Source of the DNA: Emydura subglobosa
Lineage: Eukaryota; Chordata; Testudines; Chelidae
DNA: 64,000 nucleotides
Assembly (NCBI GenBank): GCA_007922225.1
Contig: ML679946.1
Location: 90,863,313 to 90,927,312, forward strand
Direction of reading: 5' to 3'
In this document: positions 10,850 to 21,365 of the stretch, in pieces
How the letters are laid out: each line of letters opens with the position of its first letter
Position numbering within the stretch: position 1 is the stretch's first letter
Translations under genes and position numbers: made by a program
Notes under the pieces: generated by a model
The model's input: only the letters and a program-made list of their open reading frames with translations
Database searches by the model: none
What the model was told of the DNA's origin: nothing

Positions 10850-12871
10850 GTTGTGGTGATCCAGCACAACTCCCAGACTCCTCCCATTGGTGCTGCTGCC
10901 AAGCCAGTTTTCCCCCATTCTTCCCTATGTGTAATATCTTATATTTTTCTTTGTTGAATTTCATTTTATTGTCAGTAGCTCAGTTCTCCAATTTATCAAG
11001 ATCCCTCTGAATTTTAGCTCTATCCCCCAGTGTATTGGCAAATCCCCCTAGTTTTGTGTCATCTGCAAACTTGATCGGTATACTTTCTATTCCTACATCC
11101 AGGTCATTAATGAAGAACAGATCCCTGTGGAATCCCACTTGAGACCTCCCTCCAATCCGACATCATTCCATTAATAGTTACTCTGTGTTTGCAGTTGTTT
11201 AATAAATAATGTATCCACCTAATGGTAGTTCTGCTGAGCCAACATTACTCCAGTTTACCTATCAGAATGTCATGTGGGACTATGTCAAAAGCCTTGTTGA
11301 AGTCCAGGTATATTATGTCCACCACATTCCCCCTATCCACCAAATCAGTTACCCTGTCAAAGAAAGAAGTCAAGCGGGTTTGGCATGATTTGTTCTTGGT
11401 AAATCCATGCGGGCTGCTAGTTACTACCCCTTCATCCTCCAGGTCTTTGCAAATTGAATGTTTTGTACATTGCTCAAGTAGCTTCTCAGATATCAAAGAC
11501 AGGCTGACTGGTCTATAGTTCCCCAGCTCCTCCTTTTTCAAGATGGGCACTAGGTTAGCCCTTCTCCAATTTTCCAGGACCTCTCCTTTCATCCATAAGT
11601 TTGTAAATATTATTGCCAGTGGCTCTGAGATTTCTTCAGCTAATTCCTTCGGTTACCTCAGGTGAATAGCATCCAACCCCGCTCATTTGAATTCATGAAA
11701 ATTAGTCAGAACATTTTTGATGTATTCTTCACTTATCCTGATCTGCATTCCTTCCCCTTTATTGTCTATGGTAACTTCACTAGTTGTCTGATCACGTTAT
11801 TTTTTGTGAGATGACTGAAGCAAAGTAGGCATTGAGCAGCTCTGCCTTCCTATCTTCTATTACCAGCTCACCTTCTCCATTGAGAAACAGACCTAAACTG
11901 ATCATTCTTTTTTGTCTCACATATTTGAAGAACTCCTTCTTGTTGTCTCTAACATTTCTTTCCAGCTGTAACTCATCCTTTGCCTTGGCTTTCCTGATGT
12001 TTGTCCCCACACGCTTGTTTTATTCCCATGTATACTTCCTTGGTGACATGCCCCTCCTTCCATTTTTGTACGTACCCCTTTTACATCTTTTAAGAAATGC
12101 CAGCCCCCTTCGACTCCTTTTCTTCCTAATTGGTCTTTCCATGGAACCTTGCCTACTATTTTTCTGAGTCAGTTGAAATCCGCCTTTCTGAAGTCCCGTA
12201 TCCTTATTTTGCTATGTTCATGTCCTCTTTTCCATACAATCTTGAATTCTATCAGATCATGATCACTTCCTCCTAAGTTCCCAACCACTTTCATGTATGC
12301 AACTAATTCATCCCTGTTGGTCAAAACCAGATCCAAAATGGATAACCCCCTACTTGTTTCCTCAACTTTCTGAATCAGAAAGCTGTTCCCTCCACATGCT
12401 AAGAATTTGCAGGATGATTATGTTTTGCTGCAATAGTCTTTCAACAGATATCAGGGAAGTTAAAACTCCTCATTAATACTAACTCATATGTGTTAACTAA
12501 TCTTGTTACCTGCTTGTAGAATGACTCATTCTCTTCCTGATTTAATGGTCTATAATAGACCCCCACCATAACATCACAACTGTTCTTTTCCCTTGTTATC
12601 CTCACCCAGAGACTCTCAGTACTGTAGTACTGCTCACTTCCTCTTGGACCTCGGAGCAAGTGTATACATTTTTGACATACAGCGCAACATTTCCTCCTTT
12701 TTTCCCATGCCTATCATTTTGAAACAAGCTATATCCCTCAATGCTGGTTCTCCAATCATGGGAGTTGTTCCACCAAATCTCTGTAATGCCAATTAAGTCA
12801 TAATTTTCTTCATATACCATGACTTCCAGTTCATTCTGCTTGTTCCCCATACTCCTTGCAATGTATCCAGG
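10850..12871 (-). pseudogene. CR1 LINE ORF2 remnant (endonuclease plus reverse transcriptase)
   Basis: Reading 12871 to 10850 on the minus strand gives the CR1 ORF2 in order. The endonuclease starts at ARSMGNKQNELEV and continues with NYDLIGITEIWWNNSHDW and GGNVALYVK. The linker has FFKYVRQKR. The reverse transcriptase shows ENWRRANLVPILKK, GNYRPVSL, DFNKAFDIVPHDIL and, further on, KFADDTKLGG and KMKFNKEKYKILHMG. FADD is the catalytic box. Several frameshifts and stops separate these blocks. The endonuclease is cut at its N-terminus by the Gypsy element at 12872-21312 and continues at 21313. The 3' end of the CR1 is missing on the Harbinger side. Confidence 0.9.
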
Positions 12872-13505
12872 TGTAGCCCCTCCTGTCTACTAGCCCAGCA
12901 TGAGGGTACTTTATGACTTTTTACACAGCTTTGGGAAACTGGGTCTGAAGCTCCTCTGTGTACTCTGCATTGTGTGTCAGTGGTATTTACCTCAGACCAG
13001 CCCCACTCAGACCAACCACCAAGAACAAGGTTTTATTCTGCAAGGAAACATAGAACAAGATTACAGTCCATCTGCCTCCTCTCTTCTTGCCTGCCACATG
13101 CTTCTAGCCTCAGTTAGTGCTGAAACTTTCTATGGGGGGCAGAGGGTACTTTGTATAATGCAACCCCCCTAACAAACATGTCCTAACTCCCACAACAACC
13201 GAACCCCAAAAGAAACAAGCCAGCATTGCCTTTTGCCTCATTTAAACATTTCTCAGAGTGCCCTTTAAGTCCCTTTTGGTGCTACCTGCAAGGAAACATA
13301 GAACAGAATTACAGTCCATCAGCTTCCTCTCTGCTTGCCTGCCACATGCTTCCAGCCTCAGTCAGTACTGAAACTTTCTGCTGGAAGGGCAGAAGGTACT
13401 TCCTGGCAGGAGCCAGGAAGTTCTCCCAACATGCCGCAGTTTGTAGTCCATAACTTGTAGTTCCCACTGCTGCTGCTGTTGAAGCACTCTGGACCTTGGG
13501 CTACA
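12872..13505 (-). repeat. 3' LTR of the Gypsy element, with internal duplication
   Basis: 634 bp, TGTAGCCC...GGGCTACA in + reading. It is longer than the 388-bp 5' LTR. The segment with GCAAGGAAACATAGAACA and CTGCCACATGCTTC...GCCTCAGT appears twice (about 13038-13145 and about 13288-13390), separated by about 140 bp absent from the partner LTR. Confidence 0.85.
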
Positions 13506-13525
13506 TCATTCCCCCACTTATTGAA
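13506..13525 (-). other. Polypurine tract of the Gypsy element
   Basis: On the minus strand AAGTGGGGGAATGA lies directly against the 3' LTR, the expected position of the plus-strand primer in LTR retrotransposons. Confidence 0.75.
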
Positions 13526-14267
13526 AGGGTAACCTCATCTCTTTCCCTAGTCAACAACCTCTTGGGTTGAATATTCTATTCCAACTCTTCTTAAGTGTTT
13601 CTGAGAGCTTCCTGCTGCACGTCGCCCTACAGCAACACTGGCAAAACCCTCAGTCTCTGGCCCTCTACCATCAGGCAGCCCACTGTTCCAGATCAAGCCA
13701 GACAGGTGCCTTCGCTGTTTGATTGAGCGCCATGGAGCTGGGGAACTGTCTCTGGACAGCTTTCTAGCCTGGTCCCACTCTGTCTGCCATTCTCCAATCC
13801 AATTAGGTTCATTTGGACTCTCCTCCATCCGGTCAGTCTAGTGTGTGGTCCCTGTGGTCTGGTCAGGCTCCTCCAGGTCACAGTGACAAGGTTCTGAATC
13901 AAAATGGCTTGGGTCTGGGGACTCAATACACTGTGGCCTTGGCTCCCCATCCCTCATGTTCCATGTATCCACTGTGTGTGTCATCCCCCTACTGGTTTGT
14001 TTTCCCTTATAGCAGCCTGGTTTATCTATACAGCCCCCAGTAAGTTCCTTCCCTGCCCCCGACCCCAATGGGAAATTTCCCACAAATTCTGGTTTAGCTC
14101 CCCCAATAGATAGGTACATACATGGTGTCATTCAGTTACGGTGTATCACCTGTTCCCCTCCTCCTGATTCTGACTGTACATCATAGACAGGCAGGTTCCC
14201 CTTGTCTTCTAATCACGATATACGGAATGGGTTCCCATCTGTTTCCCAGTTTCTGTCTCCCTTTCTT

Positions 14268-15330
14268 CTACCTGGACACTAACACCTTATCTCCAGGAGC
14301 CAGTGGAACTTCCCGAACTTCCCATGTCTTGCGGTCATAGTACTGGTGAAGTTTGGCAGCTTCAGACACTTGTGCAGCCTGATGATATGCTCTCTCTAGG
14401 AACTCCCTCAGCCGAGAGATGTACTCCTTCTCCTCTACACCCTCATCTCCTTGGTGGGTAAAACCCAGGGCCAGGTCTACTTTCAGCCTTAAGTGCCAGC
14501 AAAACATTAAGAAGAATGGGGAAAACCCAGTGGATTTGTGCCTGGTGCAGTTATAGGCATGGGTCATGGGCTCAATGTAATCCTTCCAGTTTATCTTTTG
14601 GTCTGGATGCAGGGTTCCCAGCATATTCATGAGTGTTTGATTGAACCGCTCAGTGGTCTCATTCCCTTGAGGGTGAGTGATAAAGTGTAGTTCTGCTCTT
14701 TGAAGTCCCCAATAGTTTCCAGAGCTGGACCAGGATATTACTTTTGAAATTTCTTCCCTGGTCCATATGTATCCTCAGAGGGATGCCATAGTGGCAGATA
14801 AATTGTTTCCACATCACCTTGGCTACAGTTGATGCCTGCTGGTCACGAGTAGGGTATGCCTGAGTGTACCAGGTGAAGTGGTCAGTGACTACAAGAGTAT
14901 TCTTGATGCCCTCCGCCCTCCCTGGATGGTTCCAGGGTGAGAAAGTCGATGCACACTAGCTCCAAGGGCCTAGTAGTATGGATTGAGATATGTGGAGCTC
15001 GACCTTCAGGGATGCCTCTCTCTCTTAGGCAGCACCTTTCACAAGAGAGGCACCACCCCTGGATGGTGGACTGCATGCCTGGCAGTATGGTCAGTGCCCA
15101 TGTGTCCCATATCAGTGTGCAGGGCTTTGAATACTTCTCTCTGGAGTTTCTCTGGCAGCACCACCTGCAGGATCTGTCCCTCTCCTGGGATTGTTTTTCT
15201 CCTGTAATGGATCCCCTTACCAGCTGCAGTCACTTCCACTGTTTCAGTAATGTACACACTGGTGTTTCCTCCCTCTGCCTATCCTGGGCACTGGGTGCCT
15301 GTTGCCTGGGTAGGTAGGTTCTTACTCAGG
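14268..15330 (-). pseudogene. Gypsy integrase remnant
   Basis: Minus-strand blocks in order: an N-terminal zinc-binding region with HTDMGHMGTDHTARHAVHHP (about 15120) followed by CLSCERCCLRE (about 15045), giving the HHCC arrangement; the start of the catalytic core with PLELVCIDFLTLEPS (about 14960), which carries the first catalytic Asp; and the downstream core/C-terminal part, MNMLGTLHPDQKINW, HAYNCTRHKSTGFSPFFLMF (14630-14540) and a C-terminal REVPLAPGDKVLV block. The blocks lie in different frames. The middle of the core (second Asp and Glu) is not readable as one frame. Integrase would insert the cDNA; this copy cannot. Confidence 0.85.
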
Positions 15331-15495
15331 AGATGACTGCATCATTTTCCTGCAGTCCCCTCAGTTCTTCCTTAGGCCGGCCTGGAATTAATTCTACGCC
15401 TGGCCTGTGGAGTGGCCCAGCTCTCCCCACTGCAGTGCTTTGGCATTCCTGGGTTGCTACGGAGGACACATTGCATCCAGCATTCAGAACTGTAG

Positions 15496-16870
15496 TCATG
15501 TCCTCCCAAGGTAACCAAGACAAGCCATTAGCATTGGCATTACTTCTTCAGGCTGGTACTTTATGTCAAAGTTGAACTCTGCCAGCTTTGCCATCCACCT
15601 TTGACTGGTTGCATCCGATTTGGCAGTAGTGGTAACATAGGTCAGTGGACTGTTGTCAGTCAGCACTGTAAATTGGTGTCCTAGTAGATGATCTCTACAT
15701 TTATCTGCAGCAGCCCATTTTAATGCCAAGAACTCCAGTTTATGGGTGGGATTTTTTTTCTGAGGAACTTAAGCCCCTGCTGGCATAGGCAATGACTCTC
15801 TCCTTCCCTGTCTGAACTTGTGCCAACACAGCTCCTAGCCCATCTGTGGATGCATCTGTCTGGAGTATGAATGGCAAGCTATAATCAGCATATTCCAATA
15901 TTGGTGCAGTAGTCAGCTTTGTCTTCAGCTCTGTGAAAGCCTGATCACATTCCTCTGTCCAAGCAAAACTGGGTATCTTAGTAAGAACCGTCTGACTTCT
16001 CCTTTTGCTCCAGGCTTCACCTGCTGTTAAACTGAACAATGGGGCTGCCAATTTGCAGTAGCCTTTGATGTATCTCCTGTAATAACTGGTGAATCCAAGA
16101 AACTGCAGCATTTCCTTCCTGTTAGAAGGGGTCTTCCAATCCCTCACCTGCTGTATCTTATTGGATCTGTTGCAATGCCTTGGGCAAACACTATGTACCC
16201 AAAGTATCCTATCTCTTCTCGTAACAGGTGGCACTTCCTGGGTTTCAGATTGAGACTGTGTTGACAGAGTCTATCAAAAACCATCTCCAAGTGGTGCAGA
16301 TGCTCCTCAAAAGTACGGGAGAATACTATGACATCATCAAGGTAAGTTAGAACAGCTGAAAAGTTTAAATCCCCCAAGACATGCATCATCAGCCTCTGGA
16401 AGGTAGCCGGGGCATTCTGTAGTCTGAAAGGCATCTGATTACATTCAAAACAACTCCATTCGCCATTTCCACCTGCCAGTACCATGAGGTAAGGTCCAGT
16501 GTAGAGTTATATCTGGCTCCTCCTAGGGCATCCAGAACTTCCTTGATACGGGGCAGAGGAAATTCATCTTGAGTGGTCTTAGCATTCAGCTGTCTGTAGT
16601 CAATGCATACTCACATTGAACCATCTTTCTTCCTTGCCACCACCATCAGTGAAGCATATGGGCTTTGACTCGGTCTGATTGGTCCTGCCTCCACCATCTC
16701 CAAGTGTTTGTGGACCTCCTGGTAATGTCCTGGAAGTATTCTTTGATAGGGCTGTCTCACTGGAGTAGTATCAATCAAGGGTATCTCATGCTTGACTGTG
16801 GAAGTGCAGCCCAAGTCGAGGTCATTTTGAGAGAAAACGTCTGTATTCCACCTCAGCAATTCTTCCAATA
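15496..16870 (-). pseudogene. Gypsy reverse transcriptase and RNase H remnant
   Basis: The minus strand gives NNILEELLRWNTDVFSQNDL (16870 onward), the KHEIPLIDTTPVRQPYQRI finger region, then SQSPYASLMVVARKKDGSM. After a stop/frame change comes MPFRLQNAPATFQRLMMHV and the catalytic box TYLDDVIVFSRTFEEHLHHL (about 16360). RNase H follows with ILQTDASTDGLGAVLAQV (about 15860-15815) and ERVIAYASRGLSSSEK, then LTDNSPLTYV, and an AKLAEFNFDIKYQPEE connection (about 15590). The YLDD box and the RNase H TDAS Asp are kept, but stops near 16611 and 16490 and a frame change near 15740 break the frame. The upstream end is cut by the nested LTR at 16871. Confidence 0.92.
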
Positions 16871-18170
16871 TGTTATTCAAATAACAAAAATTATAGGATC
16901 TTTTTCAGGGGATAAGGCAACAAGCCACGTTTATTGTGAATACAGAAATTTGGTAAATAGTATCAATAGAAAGAAAAGTATCAACACTGTAATAACATCA
17001 ATATCGTTCTTTAGTGAAATAGTATCAAAAATGTAAACACTAGGAAATGGTATTAACATTGTATCAATACTACAATTACAGAGACACGTTTCAATTGGTA
17101 CTTTCATTCACACTCACACACACTGACAGGCATACACAGAGAGACAGACAAACATACATAGGGGTCTTACAGATGTTATAGTTACCACTCTCTTGGTGCT
17201 CGTGATAGTCACTGGCCAGGTGACCATAGCACGAGGATGAGGAGCAAGGTCCTGCCGATGTGAATCGGTACTCCTGGATGGTGTGGTAATGTAGACCCAA
17301 ACCTCCAGCCTTCACTTTTCAGTCCCATTTAACAGGGAAAGGACCCCATGTAAGTCTATGGGTTTTTGCTCTGTCATGCTGCATCTGCATTTTTGCTGTA
17401 ATCCTCAATCACCCACATTGTTGCAAGCCTGATCAGATTTTGTCCTTTGAAGTGGGCTGGCTCCAAAGTTATCAGGGTGGACTCCTCTTCGTCTAGTTGA
17501 TTATCTTCGCTCCTTTCTTCTTCCCTCAAATGTTTTAGGTGAGGCTGGTGTTTTCTTCGTTATTTTGTCTGACCAATTGTTCAATCACTCTCCCTGTCTA
17601 CCCCCACCTCAATTGCTCAGTCATTCACACTTCAGTCACTCAGTACCAACTCCTAGCTGAAGAATTCACATATTATTTTTAAAGCAAACATTATTTCATT
17701 TTTGCCAGTGTTTTTCACAATTAGGTAGGTATGTTATATTTTACAGTGTGCCTTTTTATACTTAAAATAGGGTTTTTACAAATATATTGAAAGTGGGTAA
17801 AATTAACAGATAAAATGGTCAGTGGAGTGATTTTACAAACAATCTTAAAACAAATAGAATTATAGAAAGTACAGACAGACTTGAATTATTATGCAGTAAA
17901 TGGATATTTTAAAAAGGCTGAAGTGAACATTTCAAAGGGTAGAACAATAAGAGTCAGTTGAGATTTTAGCTTTTGATTAAAGGTACAGTGTATCAGGCTG
18001 AAGTGCCTCTTGGTAGAAAGGTGAAGGGGGGTGTTTGTGGCTCTGTTCTTTCATGAAAACAGGATTGGGCCAACATTATCCCTCCTTTGACCCTTCAACT
18101 TGAATAAGTAGAACGAGTCATATTTAATCGTTTTAAAGCTATATACTGTGAGGAAATAGGGCTTGTGGTT
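16871..18170 (-). mobile_element. LTR-like insertion inside the Gypsy pol region
   Basis: Gypsy coding similarity stops abruptly at 16870 and resumes around 18170-18200. The intervening 1.3 kb is AT-rich, non-coding and unrelated to Gypsy. It starts TGTTATTCAAATAAC. Near 16935 the minus strand has an AATAAACGTGG string suited to a polyadenylation signal, suggesting a minus-oriented LTR. The right boundary and target duplication could not be fixed. It also contains a (CACA)-rich patch at 17105-17160. Confidence 0.55.
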
Positions 18171-18743
18171 CTAACTCACTCCACTTTCCTTTGTTCTTGT
18201 CCTGGGGACTATTTTAAGTTGCTGCTCATGTTGGACATGCTGTAGACTACTGAAGCTGTGGCTAGTGGCTGGCTCCTCTTTATTGCAACTATTATTTGCC
18301 CTACATGATGCAGATAAATATAAGCCTTCCTGTGCTCAACATCCATTATGCCATCCTCCACCTTCTGGCAGGTGAGCCTTAGCAGCAGGTTCAACCAGAG
18401 CAGTGTATGGTCCCTACCCTATACCACAGGGGGTCTTCACCAGTACACATCTTCCTTGTTCAGCTCTTAACAAGATGGGATGCTTGCCAGTGTATCTTAA
18501 GGACGGCCTCTCTTGGCAAGAGATCAGTTACTTATAGGCTTCATGCCAGGCTGGTGACTACCCTTTCAGGCAGGACGGGAATTGGTTCCCCCACTGGTAA
18601 ACTACATCCTGCCAGCTGGAACAGATGACATTTGTCCCTAGCAACATGGGGACTTCCTGGCCGTACTTCGTCCCAGGCACCACAAGGACAGGGACTCCCT
18701 TGTAGGTTTGGCCTAGAAAAGATAAATCTAATTTGATTGCTCC
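18171..18743 (-). pseudogene. Gypsy pol spacer between protease and RT
   Basis: Minus-strand reading gives YKGVPVLVVPGTKYGQEVPM, LLGTNVI and further downstream AHLPEG/QPLATASVVYS-like fragments. They resemble the region between protease and RT of this Gypsy clade. Multiple stops. Confidence 0.5.
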
Positions 18744-18995
18744 TTAATGAGAGATCGCTTGAACCCTGGCTCCTTCTATTAGGATATGTACAGGCATAGG
18801 ATATAATCTGTCCAGGGTAGGGTGGTTCCTCCAGAAATTCTCTATGATGGTTGTGACTTGAGACCCTGAATCAATTAAACCATTCACCTCCATAATTTCC
18901 TCGTTCAAAGGCTCCACCAGACCAGGATGCCAGGTTGCGACTGGTAGAGTGTATTGGGAAGTCGTGGGGCTTTTTATTGGCTCTATGCCCTTCAC
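18744..18995 (-). pseudogene. Gypsy aspartic protease remnant
   Basis: The minus-strand frame contains EVNGLIDSGSQVTTIIENFW. LIDSGSQVT is the retropepsin active-site loop (D-S/T-G). About 35 residues on, DRLYPMPVHILIEGARVQ fits the second half of the fold. A protease of this type cleaves the Gag-Pol polyprotein. It sits between gag and RT as expected. The frame is open for 83 codons here, so this is the best-kept part of pol. Confidence 0.8.
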
Positions 18996-19049
18996 CTGCC
19001 CCTCAGTGTTGGGCTTTAGCAGTTTAAAGAAGAGGGAGCCTCAATTTGC

Positions 19050-19620
19050 CCTGGACCCATGGGGTGGGACTAGGGGTGCTGATGGTAGCCCTGGGCTATG
19101 TGACCTTCTTGCCTGCAGTGGTGGCATATGAAATGGCCTCTGGCACCATGGACACTAGCATCAGAAGTACCTTGATTATTTCCCCATCTGAAATTTTGCG
19201 GTGTTATCGCCACTACTGCATCCTGCTGCAATACCTGTTCCTCCAGTTCCACTCTCTCATAGCTCTGTCTCTGGAGGACAATCAGTTCTTGTACTAGCCC
19301 GGTTAGGCCCTTCACTGCCTCCAGTATCATGTGATCTGGGGTTCTGCTGGGTGGCGGCACCTCAGGAGAATTTTGCACAGTGCCATCTGACAGGACAGTT
19401 TGTTACATGCTGTTTATCCCCTTGGCTGGCATATCCATTTTGCCTTCTATGTTCCTCTCCCAGGCCAGGTGACGCAGTTCTCCTTGTAGCTGTCGGAATA
19501 AGTGCCAGCCTGTTCTTCACTTCTCGCTCCTGGGTGCCCTGCATGAACTGCTGTCAATTTATACTCCCAATCAGGGAAAGGATGGCCTCCTCTGAACTTT
19601 TCCTCTACTTCCCACAGTAG
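19050..19620 (-). pseudogene. Gypsy gag, C-terminal part with zinc knuckle
   Basis: The minus strand carries a CCHC knuckle-like sequence, ICHHCRQEGHIAQGY (about 19130-19090). It has the CX2CX4H spacing, but the fourth ligand (Cys) is Tyr here. Upstream are a coiled-coil-like ELIVLQRQSYERVELEEQVL and fragments of the capsid C-terminal part. Gag would package the RNA. The frame is broken near 19380 and cut at 19620 by an inserted LTR. Confidence 0.75.
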
Positions 19621-20324
19621 TGTACATGGGTTCTTGTGATTTGAATTGTCACTATTGTAGTTAATAGATTTATGGTTACTGCATTGTATTTGGAAAACAC
19701 CATTTTGAATGGAAAAGGACTACCCAGACTCCATATTGTGTACTCTCCTTTATGGGTTTTCCCGCCCTTTCTGGAGATATGGCAGGGAAGGGACTGCAAG
19801 ATCTGCCTGGCAACAGCAGACTATTTAAGAGCAAGAACGAGGCAGATCAGGGCTGTACGCCTGTGAGGCAGCATTCCAGCTACAGCTTCAGGAGCAGAAG
19901 AGGACAGCCTGGCCCACACCATCAGTTTACCGTTCCAGAAAAGGAGGAGATTGGACATTCATACTTACCGTCGTTCCACTGTTGAAGAATCCTGGTTCCT
20001 GATACTTCGGACCAACCTGTGCAAGGGACAAAAACAAAAGGGTGATGTACTGTGTCTGCCCCTGGCCTAGGATTGTGTTCTGTGGTACAGGACCCAGGTT
20101 TTATACCTATTTTATTACTTAACCCTGAGCACTCTCTGTTATTTTGTCCTTCCCTAATAAAAATCATTGTTAAACCTCATAACAGAATGTCAGTAATTTA
20201 CAGCAAACTAATCTGACTAGTGACACGATCTAGTAGGGGTTTGAGCTTAAGACTGAGCTGGGTTTTAACCTGTTCCCAGTTTTAGTTTACCCGTATTAGC
20301 ATACCCTGCTAATTTTGATTAACA
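19621..20324 (+). mobile_element. Solo LTR inserted in Gypsy gag, with GTAG duplication
   Basis: 704 bp, TGTACATGGG...GATTAACA, flanked by the direct repeat GTAG (19617-19620 and 20325-20328). It has LTR signals in order on +: a TATA-like CTATTTAAGAGC (about 19822) and AATAAAAATC (about 20156). Its orientation is opposite to the host Gypsy element. No internal sequence remains. Confidence 0.85.
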
Positions 20325-20880
20325 GTAGGGCCTCTAACTCGATGGCATAGGACGAAGCTGTCTCTCTAGGGTGTTGGGGTCTCTCATAAAAGTCTGCCAT
20401 GAGATCTAGTGATAAATGGCAGTCACTATACTCTGCTCTAAGCTCTTCAACAGCTCGGGCTGGATTCTGCTTCTGAGGCAGCAGGTTAGGGACTAATTTA
20501 TGGGCCCCTCCACTCAGGTATCTCATGAGAAAGGGAAATTTCAAAGGCTCAGGAATGTCAGTGGTTGCTAGCAGGTAATGTATATCCTTTATCCAGTCCT
20601 ATATGTCTACTCTGCAATCTGTACCACCACTGGACACAGGAACCCCATGGATCTGGTGTTGTGCAGGGAGGCATTACTGTGTTCCTCTCTAAGATTTCCT
20701 CTACAGTACTTTCACCCCTAATGGCAGGAGTCTCTTGGCTAAAACATCCATTGGGGGTCTCTATTTTCACTGACTCCAGACCAGGGCCAGGCCACTCCCC
20801 TGGGCTCCAAACTGTGGATCCATGCTGTCCTGGCTCTCTTGTGTGGGAGCTTCCCTACTGTATGCAAAAATTAAACTTCC
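20325..20880 (-). pseudogene. Gypsy gag, N-terminal and capsid part
   Basis: Minus-strand blocks: a frame at 20770-20558 with GCFSQETPAIRGESTVEEIL and then 20544-20325 with MKFPFLMRYLSGGAHKLV, LRAEYSD and RPQHPRETASSYAIELEALL, typical of Gypsy capsid ('F..R.Q.p.Es..~Y...L'). Broken between the blocks and cut by the LTR at 20324. Together with 19050-19620 it represents one gag gene. Confidence 0.7.
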
Positions 20881-20924
20881 CCTATCTGAGACACAGTACC
20901 AAATAAGCAACAACAACAACAAAG

Positions 20925-21312
20925 TAGCTCCTCCTGTCAACTAGCCCAGCATGAGGGTATTCAGGATAGGGAAAGACTGCCTTGTGACTTTTTACTCAGC
21001 TTTGGGAAACTGGGCCTGAGGCTCCTCTGTGTGCTCTGCGTTGTGTGTCAGTATGGATTCACCTCAGGCCAGACCCCCTCAGACCAACCACCAGGAACTA
21101 GGTTTTATTCTGCAAGGAAACAGAGAACAGGATTAAAGTCCATTGACCTCCTCTCTGCTTGCCTGCCACATGCTCCCAGTCTCAGTCAGTATTGAAACTT
21201 TCTGCTGGGAGGGCAGAGAGCAGGAAGTTCTCCCAACATGCCACAGTTTGTAGTCCACAACTTGTAGTTCCCACTGCTGCTGCTGCTGAAGCACACTGGA
21301 CCTTGGGCTACA
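20925..21312 (-). repeat. 5' LTR of the Gypsy element
   Basis: 388 bp, matching 12872-13505 in CTAGCCCAGCATGAGGGTA, CAGCTTTGGGAAACTGGG, CAACCACCAGGAAC and the GGGCTACA end. Its inner end starts AGTAGC instead of TGTAGC (a changed terminal base). The matching primer-binding site could not be assigned with confidence. Confidence 0.88.
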
Positions 21313-21365
21313 CAGGCATCAAAGGTATTTTGCAGACTGCCCTGTTGCTTTTCTTTTTGGCTTTT
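21313..21365 (-). pseudogene. Continuation of the CR1 endonuclease N-terminus
   Basis: After the second CAGG copy the minus strand resumes CR1-like sequence. The bases on both sides of the Gypsy element, with one CAGG copy removed, fit the conserved start of the CR1 endonuclease just before the MGNKQ motif. This shows the Gypsy element landed in the CR1. Confidence 0.65.

Larger units (their letters stand above)
6721..10850. mobile_element. Decayed PIF/Harbinger DNA transposon, interrupted
   Basis: Two characteristic coding remnants lie in convergent orientation, as in autonomous PIF/Harbinger elements: a Myb/SANT-like protein on + (7190-7450) and the DDE nuclease on - (10583-10765). The left part (6725-6910) has the GGTCTGCATGACAG...GGTCGATATAAG sequence expected of a terminal region. 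The space between the genes holds younger insertions: a MITE at 7592-7948, an LTR fragment at 8365 and an LTR-like block at 8581-9480. The right end is not seen because the CR1 begins there. That it is one element is inferred from the order and orientation of the two remnants. Confidence 0.55.
12872..21312 (-). mobile_element. Ty3/Gypsy LTR retrotransposon, degenerate, minus strand
   Basis: A complete but decayed element bounded by two LTRs that both start TGTAGC/AGTAGC and end GGGCTACA (12872-13505 and 20925-21312). The 4-bp duplication CAGG abuts both outer ends (12868-12871 and 21313-21316). Inside, on the minus strand, the order is gag, protease, reverse transcriptase, RNase H, integrase, 3' LTR, which is Gypsy-type order. 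Two LTRs of other families have inserted into it (19621-20324 in gag and about 16871-18170 between protease and RT). No env-like reading frame was seen. All genes carry stops or frameshifts. Confidence 0.92.

Noticed and set aside
12872..21312. Endogenous retrovirus with env
   Set aside because: No env-like frame between integrase and the 3' LTR; domain order and features fit a Gypsy retrotransposon.
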